The notes under the pieces: generated by a model
What the model saw: only the letters and a program-made list of their open reading frames with translations
The model's database searches: none
What the model was told of the DNA's origin: nothing
Shown here: positions 9,585-18,837 of the stretch, piece after piece
Layout of the letters: each line of letters opens with the position of its first letter
How positions within the stretch are numbered: the stretch's first letter is position 1
Assembly: GCA_003249105.1 (NCBI GenBank)
Contig: QBLT01000001.1
Coordinates: 28,648 to 92,647 of the forward strand
Source: Leptolyngbya sp.
GTDB taxonomy: Bacteria; Cyanobacteriota; Cyanobacteriia; Phormidesmidales; Phormidesmidaceae
Direction of reading: 5' to 3'
Length of the DNA stretch: 64,000 nucleotides
Position numbers and translations under genes: made by a program

Positions 9585-11461
9585 TAGAATGCCTCCGTAA
9601 ATTCCATCAATGCCGCTGCGTTGATCACCCGTGCTCCAGCCTTCGGTGTCGGCAAAATGGAGGGCACCCCACCGTTAAACCGACCCCCTGACGCTTCAGC
9701 GCCCTCACCATCGACCGGCAGCGGCAACAGCTCCGCTGCGATCGCCATCCGAATCGCTATCTCCTGCCGGGCGCGATCGCTATCTCCCAGCGATTGCGGG
9801 GTACGGGCCTCCAGTTTTGCCTTCACCTTAGGCCAGGTCTTGACGCTCCAGTCGTCATCGAGCACGTCGGCCTTGGGCACCTTGATCGAAGAAATTAAGG
9901 GAATCGATGTCTCATCCTTGCGGCAGAAGCCGGGGCTAATCAGCACACACCGCCCCACCGGCAGCCGGTTAAACTGGGCAGGCTCAACAATGGGGCGTTT
10001 CTGCAAATGGTCGCTGGTCGAGTGTGAGGCTCCACCTTTGCCGCCGCTGCTGCGCGACTTTTGCTTGATCGTCACTTCCTCTTCGCCCAGATAATCCGAG
10101 AACATCCGGGCACTATCGGGATCTTGCGGATTAAACAATACCTTGGTGGCGCAACCGCCCAAAATCGCCCTGGCCTGCTCTCGCTTATAGGCATCCTCTA
10201 GCTGGGTAATGTTCTGAAAGCCAATTACCGTACACAGGCCGTCAGAACGGTTTTCGTTGAGCCACTGGGTCAAATAGGGCAGGTAAAGGGTCGGCAGCTC
10301 ATCAATGGCCAGCAGCAGCGGATCGCTCCGTTTCTTCGTGACATTCATCGTCACCATCATGTGCAGCACTGTGGCCACCAGGGGCGCAACGGCTTCACGC
10401 CTGCGCCGATCTAGACCCAGAATCACCAGTTGCTTACCGGATAGCTCAATTGGCAGCGTGGTCTGACCGCAAAAGGTTGAGATCAGCTCGGGGGCCATGA
10501 ACCGAGAAAACACCTTGCTGGCAGTACCGATCACCCCTGCCACCGTTTTTTCAGAATCCTTTAGCTGCAAGAGCTGAGAAAAGGCGTAATACACCCAGTG
10601 GGAAATGTGCCAGCCCTGGGGCAGATGACCCAGTTCTCCCAGACGCTTGCCTTCCATAATCCGGGCGGGCAGGGCATCGAGACCCAGCACGGCGCTGGCC
10701 GTCATCAAGTCAGGGTTGGGCATGCCCTTGGCCAGCATGAGAATGGCCTGGGTCAGCTGGTCTCCGGCGTCGGCAAAAAACTTATCCTCGGAGCTGTTGC
10801 TAGAGCGGGCAAAGTTGCGGTTCATCACCGACGCGATCTGCCGGGCCATCAGGGCATCGTCGGCATCGGCCATAAAGTCGAGGATGTTGCAGACCTCAGA
10901 CTCGGGGTAGCCCGGCGCAAAAATGCGCACGTCATAGCCTCGGCGGGCCGCATAGGCCACCAGACACTCGGCCTGCCCCGGATATTTGAAGTCGTAGACC
11001 AAGGCGGGCATACCCTCATCCAGCGCCGCGCGAATCAACGGGTTAATCGCCGAATAGGTTTTACCTGAACCGGGGCCACCCGCGATCGCTACCCCTCGCT
11101 GCACATCGGGCAGGTAGAGGGCCTTGGCATTGCGGGGCTTGCCCTGTTTGTTGCGCCGCAAGGAGCCAATGTAGAGGGCCACGGAGTTATGCTTCTTGGC
11201 CTTGAGCTGGGCGATCGCCCGTTTTCTCGCCCGTGCCTTTTCCGCGCCACCGCTGACGCTGCCCCTGGCAATCTTGCCGCTGGTTCCTCGGCCCTTCATG
11301 ATCTGCATGACCATGAACACCAGCGCGATCGCCCCCAGAATGATGCCGTTGCTGCCCATCAACGGTTTGAGCGCCGGGGCAATCGAATGCTCCACCGACT
11401 CTAGGGCCGTTGATCGGGCTGGGGGAGACTGTGCCAATAGAGCTTGTTCGGTGGCAAACAT
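9584..11461 (-). CDS. virD4: Type IV coupling protein (VirD4/TraG/TraD-like ATPase)
   Basis: 'GVAIAGGPGSGKTYSAINPLIRAALDEGMPALVYDFKYPGQ' Walker A; 'LLLAIDELPTLYLPYLTQWLNENRSDGLCTVIGFQNITQLEDAYK' Walker B and VirD4/TraG motif. Confidence 0.9.
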   Translation of the reverse strand: MFATEQALLAQSPPARSTALESVEHSIAPALKPLMGSNGIILGAIALVFMVMQIMKGRGTSGKIARGSVSGGAEKARARKRAIAQLKAKKHNSVALYIGSLRRNKQGKPRNAKALYLPDVQRGVAIAGGPGSGKTYSAINPLIRAALDEGMPALVYDFKYPGQAECLVAYAARRGYDVRIFAPGYPESEVCNILDFMADADDALMARQIASVMNRNFARSSNSSEDKFFADAGDQLTQAILMLAKGMPNPDLMTASAVLGLDALPARIMEGKRLGELGHLPQGWHISHWVYYAFSQLLQLKDSEKTVAGVIGTASKVFSRFMAPELISTFCGQTTLPIELSGKQLVILGLDRRRREAVAPLVATVLHMMVTMNVTKKRSDPLLLAIDELPTLYLPYLTQWLNENRSDGLCTVIGFQNITQLEDAYKREQARAILGGCATKVLFNPQDPDSARMFSDYLGEEEVTIKQKSRSSGGKGGASHSTSDHLQKRPIVEPAQFNRLPVGRCVLISPGFCRKDETSIPLISSIKVPKADVLDDDWSVKTWPKVKAKLEARTPQSLGDSDRARQEIAIRMAIAAELLPLPVDGEGAEASGGRFNGGVPSILPTPKAGARVINAAALMEFTEAF

Positions 11462-11471
11462 ACTGGGCTAC

Positions 11472-12971
11472 CTAGGCCTTCTTCCGGCTCTTGGGGTTAG
11501 GTCGAGATCGAGTCGATGAATGTTTCTGGGACTGGTTCTGAACGGGCGGCAGATCGCGGGTTACCTGAGCCAACAGAGTGAACAATTGGGCCGGGTTGCC
11601 CTTCCACAGCCACCAAACCAGCGCGAGGGCGAGGGTTGATGAAAACGCCACCAGCCCAACTGGCCCTGGATTGTCAGTCAGGGCTTCGATCGCTTGGCTC
11701 ACCCGGCTCGACTCATCTGGGGCTAGAGCTGGGGTCTCTGGGGTGGGGCTGTAGGGAATAGCGCCAAAAGCCTGCTGCCCCAAAAAGACGGCATCCCCCG
11801 GCTTGACCACCATGAAAGGAATCGGGCCAATGCCGTAGGGCGAACAGTCCGCCGCCGTGCCCTCCCCCGACTGCCGACAGGTTCTAAAGTAGGCCACCAG
11901 CTGGATCTCGTCGCGAGACACCCGGTGCGGCACCACCTTGAACGACGGGTTATAGATGGCGGCACCCAGGCGCTCTAACCCCTGATTGACGGTAGTGAGG
12001 TCGCCCGTTCCCATGCCGCCCACCTGGCGCTGCCCGACCCGCCAGTGCAGCGATCGCGCCTGCCCTGGGACTGACTCTGGGGCCGAAAAGACTACTTCGA
12101 GGGCACCCTTGTCGGCCTCCTGCACGGTGGCGATCGCAATCTCACCCTGCACGCCGATTTTGCCCGGCAGCGTCCACAGGCTAAGGTTTTCAAGCAGCGG
12201 TACCTCTGTGAGTTTGGCCGACTCCCATTGGCTAAAGTTCTGGATCGGAGCGATCTCAATCCCCGGCAGCTCACCAATGGTGTAGTTGGCCAGGTCAAGA
12301 TAGGACAAGCTAATTTCACCGTACTTGGGGTGCTGCTTGATCAACTCGCCCAGGGTGGTGCCACCGGTAGCGACAAACGTGGGGTCAACAATGGCAATCA
12401 GGTCTTTGACCAACCGAGAGTCGGCCACCTTGAGCGACAAGAGTGCCGGAGCAGCTCTAACCAAGGACGAAAGCGTTTGATAGTTCAGCAGCCCAAACTT
12501 GTCCAAGGGGATGGCTCTGATTCCTCCATCTCTGCCCTTGCTGGCATACACCCCCAGCTGATCGGCGATCGCAGCCATAGTCAGCAGGTGGACGTCAAAG
12601 CCACCCTGCAAATCGCCCACCGTCAGCACGTCAGCGATCGCATCGCCCCGCTGCCACGACACCGACCCCCAGGTTCCCGCCTCCGCCAGCACGGGCAGAT
12701 CAGAGAAGGTAATCAGCCGCCAGTCAGGTATAGCCGCCTGGCGATCGCCAATCCGCAGCACCCCCAACGGCAGACTAAAATTAGCGGTAGTCAAGCCCGA
12801 GTGGGAGGGTTGCTCTGTTGCAGTCCCAGGGTGAGCTTCGGGCTGGGCCAGCGTCTCCGCCTCCTGAGCAGAGGCTGGGTCGAGGGGGGATGCAATAGCA
12901 CCAGCACTAGACACTACCCCCAGCACCACCAGGAGAATCAACGCCGGGAGCGAGGCTACCCGCCCCATCAT
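11472..12971 (-). CDS. Exported hypothetical T4SS-associated protein, related to the N-terminal region of the 810-aa hydrolase
   Basis: 499 aa with signal peptide; shares 'GIGPIPFMVVKPG' and repeated LGEL/IGELPGIE-type elements with the 654-3086 product; C-terminal TM segment. Confidence 0.6.
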   Translation of the reverse strand: MMGRVASLPALILLVVLGVVSSAGAIASPLDPASAQEAETLAQPEAHPGTATEQPSHSGLTTANFSLPLGVLRIGDRQAAIPDWRLITFSDLPVLAEAGTWGSVSWQRGDAIADVLTVGDLQGGFDVHLLTMAAIADQLGVYASKGRDGGIRAIPLDKFGLLNYQTLSSLVRAAPALLSLKVADSRLVKDLIAIVDPTFVATGGTTLGELIKQHPKYGEISLSYLDLANYTIGELPGIEIAPIQNFSQWESAKLTEVPLLENLSLWTLPGKIGVQGEIAIATVQEADKGALEVVFSAPESVPGQARSLHWRVGQRQVGGMGTGDLTTVNQGLERLGAAIYNPSFKVVPHRVSRDEIQLVAYFRTCRQSGEGTAADCSPYGIGPIPFMVVKPGDAVFLGQQAFGAIPYSPTPETPALAPDESSRVSQAIEALTDNPGPVGLVAFSSTLALALVWWLWKGNPAQLFTLLAQVTRDLPPVQNQSQKHSSTRSRPNPKSRKKA

Positions 12972-13774
12972 TCGTCACCCCCAACCGCCTCAGCCGGGTC
13001 GAGCGGTGCTGCATCCGCATCCTCAGGGGCACCACCTGGCCTCGGGACAGTTTGGCGCTGCTGCTCCAGCCCCCGCCTCGCGACCGCCTGCACTACCTCC
13101 AGGCTTATACCAGTCTGAGCCGACGCCTCTGCCACCGGCACACCGTTAGCGATCAACGCCAAAAATGCCCTCAGACTTTGGTGCATGGGGCCATTGGTGG
13201 CGATCGTACCGGCTTCAATCAGGGCTGCAATCCCGTGGGAGAACGTTAGGGGAGTAGCACCCTGGCCAGGGCTGGCCGAAGCTTGAATCATGGCCCTGGG
13301 GCCAGATGGTGCCGGGGCAGAAACCACCGCGATCGTCGAGTAATCGGCTGGCCCAGACCCATAGGCGATCGGAAACTGGAAAAGGTGAGCTGTACCGGAG
13401 TCATCCCGCGCCACCACAGAGAGTAGAGTAGCCGGGGTAGAGGGCAATCCCTGGAACGAAACACCGCTGATACGCCGGAGGTGTACCACCTGAGCGCCAC
13501 CGGCATCAAGGGGCGAGTCAAAGTCGATGGTCAGCTTAGAGGGGTCATCTAACCAGGCTCGATAGATGCGCAGCCCGAGGCGAGAAAAGTCGAGGTTGGC
13601 CCCAGACCCCGGCCAGACCGTGATCGGTACCGTACCCGCCTGAGCCGCTTCTAACCGCACCTCCTGCCGCAGCGGGCGACCCTGGGCCAAGCCAGGTGCC
13701 CCCAGTACCGCCCACCAAAGGGGCACGGCGCACGCCGTCAGCGCTATACATAGCAGTCTGTTGCGGTCTTTCAT
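12968..13774 (-). CDS. TraK/VirB9-like T4SS outer-complex protein
   Basis: 268 aa with signal peptide and beta-rich sequence; lies directly after the TraB/VirB10-like gene in gene order. Confidence 0.55.
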   Translation of the reverse strand: MKDRNRLLCIALTACAVPLWWAVLGAPGLAQGRPLRQEVRLEAAQAGTVPITVWPGSGANLDFSRLGLRIYRAWLDDPSKLTIDFDSPLDAGGAQVVHLRRISGVSFQGLPSTPATLLSVVARDDSGTAHLFQFPIAYGSGPADYSTIAVVSAPAPSGPRAMIQASASPGQGATPLTFSHGIAALIEAGTIATNGPMHQSLRAFLALIANGVPVAEASAQTGISLEVVQAVARRGLEQQRQTVPRPGGAPEDADAAPLDPAEAVGGDE

Positions 13775-13783
13775 CGTGTAGTC

Positions 13784-15463
13784 CTACGGCTCAAAGACAA
13801 ATTCGTTCAGGGCAAAGACAGACACCTCCGCAGTGTCGTGAAACCAGATCCGGTTGCGGGAGTCGTAGTCGTCAATGCGCTGAGTCACCCGCTGCTGCTC
13901 GATCGGTAAAACGGCCTGAGCTGCGCCTGATAGAAGACCGGCAATGATGTTGACCGGGGCATATTCGGTAGCGACAGCGCTGGCTCCCTCACCGATAATC
14001 GTCTGCTGGCTAAGGGGGCGATTGAGCAGCTCGCCCACATGGCCGAGCGCCCCCAGGGCAGCTAGCTGCATCTGTGCCGCCCTGACCTCGCCACCGTTGC
14101 GCATCTCCTGGGCAACCAGAGGATTACCGTTGCCGCCCGTAATCAGCAGGTGATTCAGGGGCACTGGCGTTACCTTGCTCACCCCATCTTGGACCGTGAC
14201 CACATCGGTCACCGACAGCTCCACCATCCCCGAGCCTGCCAGCACAGACACCTCGGCTACTAGCACCGTGCCAGCGTCCAGAGCCACGGTACCGTTATCA
14301 GCTAGAAGTGGCTGACTGAGGGCGATCGCCGTTCGCTGACTCTGCTGTTCCCGGCTCAGATCTTCGGCCCAGTAAATTGGGGCGACCAGCGTGGCCGCCG
14401 CCGTTGTCCCTGGAGCCACTCGCTTCAGAGTCCGCCCCAGGATTGCAGCCTCCTCTATCTGCAACAACGCAGGGGTAGCATCGCTGACAAGCTGCGCGAT
14501 AGGCTCAGCCGCTGCGGGCTGCTGTGGCAAGGCAGAACTCGCCGGGGGTAACGACTCTATTGGCGTAGGTTGCTGTGGGCCTGGAGTAAAGGCGGGTTCC
14601 ATCCCCATGCCAGTGCCATAGCTGCCCATCGCCGCCAATGAGGCCCAAAGAACCTCCGGGGCAGGCGGAGGAGGCCTATTCACTACGTTTTGTCGCGGCG
14701 GCGATGCACTGGGTCTGGGCGCTGGCTCCACCTGACGTGGCGTTGCAGGGGCATAGGTCGGTGCAGTGCGAGTCACCGGCCCAGTCGGCTGCACGGCCTG
14801 GGGAGAGACAGCAACGGTAGGCTGAGCGCCTTCAGCCTGCACGGCCTGGGCGCGAGCCATCTGATTGCGCAACGCTAGCAACTCGGCGGCTGATGGATCA
14901 TTCCCTTCGCCATTGGTTCGAGCCTCGTGGAGCTGCAATGCCTGGGTTTGATTCCCCAGGGCATTGCGCGTCTTGAGTTGCCCAATCTCCTGCCGCTGCC
15001 GCTCTAGGGCCAACTGAGTCGGGTCTGCAGGCGGCTCTGGGGCTTGCTCTGGCCTCGCCGTGGGGGTTAAATCTCGCTTTCCGGCACTTTGAAAACCCGA
15101 TAAGACACCACCCACCACCACCATGCATAGCCCCCCAATCAGGGCAACAGAACCCGCCTTCACCAGAGGGTTAGCCCAGATCGGGGTACGGGTCTTTCCG
15201 TCTGCATGGACACGACCGGCCAGCACATCGCGGTCAACCAACTCCTCTTCATCATCCCCTTCCCCATCGGGGTCGGTCGCCACACCATCCAGCGACTCAT
15301 CACCCAATGCCCCAGAATTAGAAGGGGCGTTCTCTGGGTCAATGCCAACCAACAGAGATAGCTCATAGAGTTCATCGCGATCGAGATCGCCTTCATCGAG
15401 CAGCAAATCTACAGTGTTCGGAGCGATCGCCGCCCCATTTCCATTTTCAGTTCCAGTCGTCAT
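13784..15463 (-). CDS. VirB10/TrbI/TraB-like T4SS protein
   Basis: 559 aa: cytoplasmic N-terminus, single TM, Pro-rich stretch, C-terminal 'LVAPIYWAEDLSREQQSQRTAIALSQPLLADNGTVALDAGTVLVAEV...' VirB10-like barrel. Confidence 0.75.
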   Translation of the reverse strand: MTTGTENGNGAAIAPNTVDLLLDEGDLDRDELYELSLLVGIDPENAPSNSGALGDESLDGVATDPDGEGDDEEELVDRDVLAGRVHADGKTRTPIWANPLVKAGSVALIGGLCMVVVGGVLSGFQSAGKRDLTPTARPEQAPEPPADPTQLALERQRQEIGQLKTRNALGNQTQALQLHEARTNGEGNDPSAAELLALRNQMARAQAVQAEGAQPTVAVSPQAVQPTGPVTRTAPTYAPATPRQVEPAPRPSASPPRQNVVNRPPPPAPEVLWASLAAMGSYGTGMGMEPAFTPGPQQPTPIESLPPASSALPQQPAAAEPIAQLVSDATPALLQIEEAAILGRTLKRVAPGTTAAATLVAPIYWAEDLSREQQSQRTAIALSQPLLADNGTVALDAGTVLVAEVSVLAGSGMVELSVTDVVTVQDGVSKVTPVPLNHLLITGGNGNPLVAQEMRNGGEVRAAQMQLAALGALGHVGELLNRPLSQQTIIGEGASAVATEYAPVNIIAGLLSGAAQAVLPIEQQRVTQRIDDYDSRNRIWFHDTAEVSVFALNEFVFEP

Positions 15464-16203
15464 CTCGCCGCCTCCGTCATCTCAGTAATGTCAGTAATTT
15501 GCAGTCCTGCCGAACGCACTTGGTAGACGGCCCGCTGCACCGCCGTCGCTTCAGCCTCCATCGGGTCAGAAGGCGGCTCAACGGCCTGAATACGAATCAC
15601 CTTGTTGACCGGAATCGCAATCCCACCAGGATTTTTCACGTCGAAAATAATCAGATTCGCGACCATGGTTACATCCCAAAAACCAGGCGCAATTAGCAGA
15701 GGTTCAGACAGGGACTCAATATTGAAAACACTTTGCGCTTGCCCCTGAAACACCGATCTCGGGGTCAAGGCACCGACCTGCTCCAAAAATGAACCCCGAA
15801 AGTCTTCAGAAAGACTAAAACTCGCTTGCCACGCTTTTGTGGTGACGGTATTGCTTCCTGCCTTGACGCCTGAATCAGTCGTTGTTTGGATTGTTCCAGT
15901 CGCATCCTGAGCTTGACTGACTCCATTCCAGGTAAATACCATCGTCATTGCCTGCCTCGTGAACAGGCGAATCGACTCCGGTGTTCTATCTAGGTTGTCG
16001 ATCGGCTTCACCGTAAACGAGTTGCCGTCAATGGTTTGAACCAGTGTCGGGACAGGCTTTCTAGCGATTTGACTGGTCGCCATCCCCAGCACTGCCGTCA
16101 GCAACAGATTGAGGCCACCCAGCACTAGCGCTAGCAACACAAAGAGGGGGAGCAGGTTTTCAGTTGCGAGTAAACCTTGTCTTTTCGGGTTGATTAATGT
16201 CAT
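15460..16203 (-). CDS. TraE/VirB8-like T4SS protein
   Basis: 247 aa, N-terminal TM plus periplasmic NTF2-like region; upstream of the VirB10-like gene with overlapping junction. Confidence 0.6.
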   Translation of the reverse strand: MTLINPKRQGLLATENLLPLFVLLALVLGGLNLLLTAVLGMATSQIARKPVPTLVQTIDGNSFTVKPIDNLDRTPESIRLFTRQAMTMVFTWNGVSQAQDATGTIQTTTDSGVKAGSNTVTTKAWQASFSLSEDFRGSFLEQVGALTPRSVFQGQAQSVFNIESLSEPLLIAPGFWDVTMVANLIIFDVKNPGGIAIPVNKVIRIQAVEPPSDPMEAEATAVQRAVYQVRSAGLQITDITEMTEAAR

Positions 16204-16253
16204 CTCATTTACCTACAGGGTCTACGGCCAAATAAATTTCAACGAGGGAGAAA

Positions 16254-17414
16254 TCAGCGCCCCCTTTGCGGCAGTCTTGGATAGGCCAATTGAGAGGAAT
16301 GGTTCGTACTCACGTGGGTAGTCGATAGCGCCATCCGACTGAGCAGTATGGTTGCAGCGCCCGTTGACCCGGCCAGCATGATATTGAAAATTGCCAATCC
16401 GCCCCCACTGGCCAACCCCAGCGCCAGCGCCGGGGCCAGCAGGGCAATTAAGACCAGGAACCCATTGGTATCAAAGGTGTTGGCATTCATAATCACGACG
16501 GCACACATGCCGACAATGATGTTGTAGGCCATCTGAGCAAAACCCAGACTCAAGAATCCGGTTATCCAGGCAAAGATGGGTTTGCCGCCAAAGGGCAACA
16601 GACTGGCTGCCACAGCGAACGGCCCCATCAGCGCCGTGAGCAACAGCGAAATTTGAATCAAATTCACAAACGCCCACTGAAAGGCCATCAAAAAAGCATG
16701 GATAACTACACGAGACTGAGAGCCGATTAGGCCACCAAATGCACCCGGCAGAATATCGCCTACATTGCCGTCAGTGTTATAGGCGTCGATCGCCCCTCGC
16801 ACCATCTGCAAGGTCATGTCAATTTGAGGAAAAACGCTACCAGCAACGCCCGTAGCCGTTACTAGCCAATGCTGCTTAAAATCGCCCACCGTCGCCTCGA
16901 TCTGCGCATAGGCCATTTCCAGACACTGGATCTGGGCCTCCCCCAGTAGGGACTGACATTGCTGCACCTGGGCATCCACCTCGGCGACCACAACACCCTT
17001 GGCGATCGCCCCCCGGATCGCTTCTTCCAGGGTGACGTTCAACATCGAGACTTGCAGCACCTGCTCATTCGTTCTGTTGATGACATCTCGAACAGAGCGC
17101 GTAGAAATGCCCAAAAGGCTACCTTGATTACTCAGTAGAGCAACCACAATCAGCGGCCACACCAGCATTCTCAGCGGTTCCCGGTAATCATCCTCATGCA
17201 CGGCCATATAGGCAAATCGCATCATGAACAAGACCAACGCCCCAACGGCAAAGATCAGCGCCAGTCCGGTGATTTGGGTGTAGAGTTCCGAGGTAAACAG
17301 CTGCGTCCAATAAAGGCTATAGATATCGCCAATATCACGGCTCATCTCAAAGCCCTGGCGAAGCAGCTCGCCAGCACCTTGCACTCCTAAAATCTGCGTC
17401 GAATTTACGGTCAT
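16254..17414 (-). CDS. VirB6/TrbL-like polytopic membrane protein
   Basis: 386 aa with multiple hydrophobic helices ('LLTALMGPFAVAASLLPFGGKPIFAWITGFLSLGFAQMAYNIIVGMCAVVIM'). Confidence 0.65.
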   Translation of the reverse strand: MTVNSTQILGVQGAGELLRQGFEMSRDIGDIYSLYWTQLFTSELYTQITGLALIFAVGALVLFMMRFAYMAVHEDDYREPLRMLVWPLIVVALLSNQGSLLGISTRSVRDVINRTNEQVLQVSMLNVTLEEAIRGAIAKGVVVAEVDAQVQQCQSLLGEAQIQCLEMAYAQIEATVGDFKQHWLVTATGVAGSVFPQIDMTLQMVRGAIDAYNTDGNVGDILPGAFGGLIGSQSRVVIHAFLMAFQWAFVNLIQISLLLTALMGPFAVAASLLPFGGKPIFAWITGFLSLGFAQMAYNIIVGMCAVVIMNANTFDTNGFLVLIALLAPALALGLASGGGLAIFNIMLAGSTGAATILLSRMALSTTHVSTNHSSQLAYPRLPQRGR

Positions 17415-17472
17415 CTGCCGTCACCAAGAAGAACACTCAACCCAAATCGGTCACACCGTTTCCGCTTCGTTG

Positions 17473-18822
17473 TTACTGAAAGAGCACTAGGCCCGCCGAG
17501 CTGTTGATCACCTCAGCAGCCTGGGCCATACCCTGGCGAGATTGCGCCCGGTTGAGAGCAGATAGCTCTCGGGCAGCCTCAATTTGCACCAGGGAGTCAG
17601 CAGCCAGTTGCTGCCGCATCTGAATACTTTGACCGTACTGAGCCACGTCGATGGCCGACGATTGCGCCAGGGCCGCAATGTGGCTTTTCATAATGTCCTG
17701 CGTCACATCAAGCGCCTGAGCTTCTTCAGCGAGGACAACGATTTCCTGCAAGGTGTCGTCTGTGGCCTTGACCTCAGCCACAATCCCCGCCTGGCCCTCC
17801 TCACTGAGGAGGGAGTTAGCAAAACCTGCGGCAGCCGCACGGGAGACTTCTTTACTCGCCGTGTCAGCCAGCGCGATCGGGTTCATGTTGAACCGGTCTA
17901 CCCGCTGCGAGGCAGCACCAGGCGAGCCATTTTCTGCCCCAGAGACGATCGCAGTGGTGAGCGCGAGTTGTGAGGCCAGCACGTCGGGAATGCCCAAACT
18001 GCCGGTAATGAATTCAGGCGGTGTCCCAAAACCACCTCGAATATTGTCCAGAAAGCGCCCCGCCGCCGTAGCAACGGTTGGAGAACGAGCCGCAACCCCC
18101 TGGGCCAGGGTCTGCGTTCTGATGTTGACCTCAGCGCGATGCCCAGCGCCTGCGCCATCACCAAACAGACCGCCGGGACCAAGCACAGCCCCGCCGCCAA
18201 AGCCACCACCGCCATTGAGAATGTCTCCGAGGGGGTTGTTAGACCCACCACCACCCGTCAAGATGCCGCCCAGGCCACCGCCGTTGGGGGTGCCGCCCCA
18301 GCCGCCGTTGAGGATGCCACCCAGTCCACCGCCATTGAGAATGCCGCCTAGGCCGCCACTGTTGAGGATGCTACCCAGGTCACCATTGAGAATGCTGCCT
18401 AAACCCCCACCGTTGAGAATGCTGCCCAGGTCACCATTGAGAATGCTGCCTAAACCCCCACCGTTGAGAATGCTGCCCAGGTCACCATTGAGAATGCTGC
18501 TTAAACCACCACCGTTGAGAATGCTGCCCAGGTCACCATTGAGAATACTGCCTAGACCACCGCCGTTGAGGATGCTGTCCAGGTCGCCGTTGAGAATACT
18601 GCCCGTACCACTCCCCCAGCCCCCATTGGCAAGCGCCCCCACGTCAAGTCCAGGGATAGAGCCTGGAGTAGAGGTCGGGGCGAATGTCGCAGTCGGGTCA
18701 GCAGTAATGGAAGTCGGATTTATGGCCTGAGCCTGTACTGGCTCCCCATGGGCCATAGCCATAGCCAATGCGCCAACGAGCGTTAATGAGCGCAATCCAG
18801 TTTTTGATAGTCGTCGATTCAT
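17473..18822 (-). CDS. Exported VirB5/TrbJ-like protein with internal (LGSILNGDLGSILNGGG)n repeat
   Basis: 449 aa: signal peptide, long Gly/Leu/Asn repeat, helical C-terminus ('IVAEVKATDDTLQEIVVLAEEAQALDVTQDIMKSHIAALAQSSAIDVAQYGQSIQMRQQLAADSL'). Confidence 0.6.
   Translation of the reverse strand: MNRRLSKTGLRSLTLVGALAMAMAHGEPVQAQAINPTSITADPTATFAPTSTPGSIPGLDVGALANGGWGSGTGSILNGDLDSILNGGGLGSILNGDLGSILNGGGLSSILNGDLGSILNGGGLGSILNGDLGSILNGGGLGSILNGDLGSILNSGGLGGILNGGGLGGILNGGWGGTPNGGGLGGILTGGGGSNNPLGDILNGGGGFGGGAVLGPGGLFGDGAGAGHRAEVNIRTQTLAQGVAARSPTVATAAGRFLDNIRGGFGTPPEFITGSLGIPDVLASQLALTTAIVSGAENGSPGAASQRVDRFNMNPIALADTASKEVSRAAAAGFANSLLSEEGQAGIVAEVKATDDTLQEIVVLAEEAQALDVTQDIMKSHIAALAQSSAIDVAQYGQSIQMRQQLAADSLVQIEAARELSALNRAQSRQGMAQAAEVINSSAGLVLFQ
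18270..18610. repeat. In-frame tandem repeat, ~51-bp unit (17 aa LGSILNGDLGSILNGGG)
   Basis: Unit ctgcccaggtcaccattgagaatgctgcctaaacccccaccgttgagaatg recurs nearly identically; degenerate shorter units at edges. Confidence 0.85.
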
Positions 18823-18837
18823 AGATACGCCTCATGA

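Noticed and set aside
17753-18730. 325-aa plus-strand ORF with Pro-rich repeats
   Set aside because: Antisense shadow of the VirB5-like repeat gene; low-complexity reverse translation.
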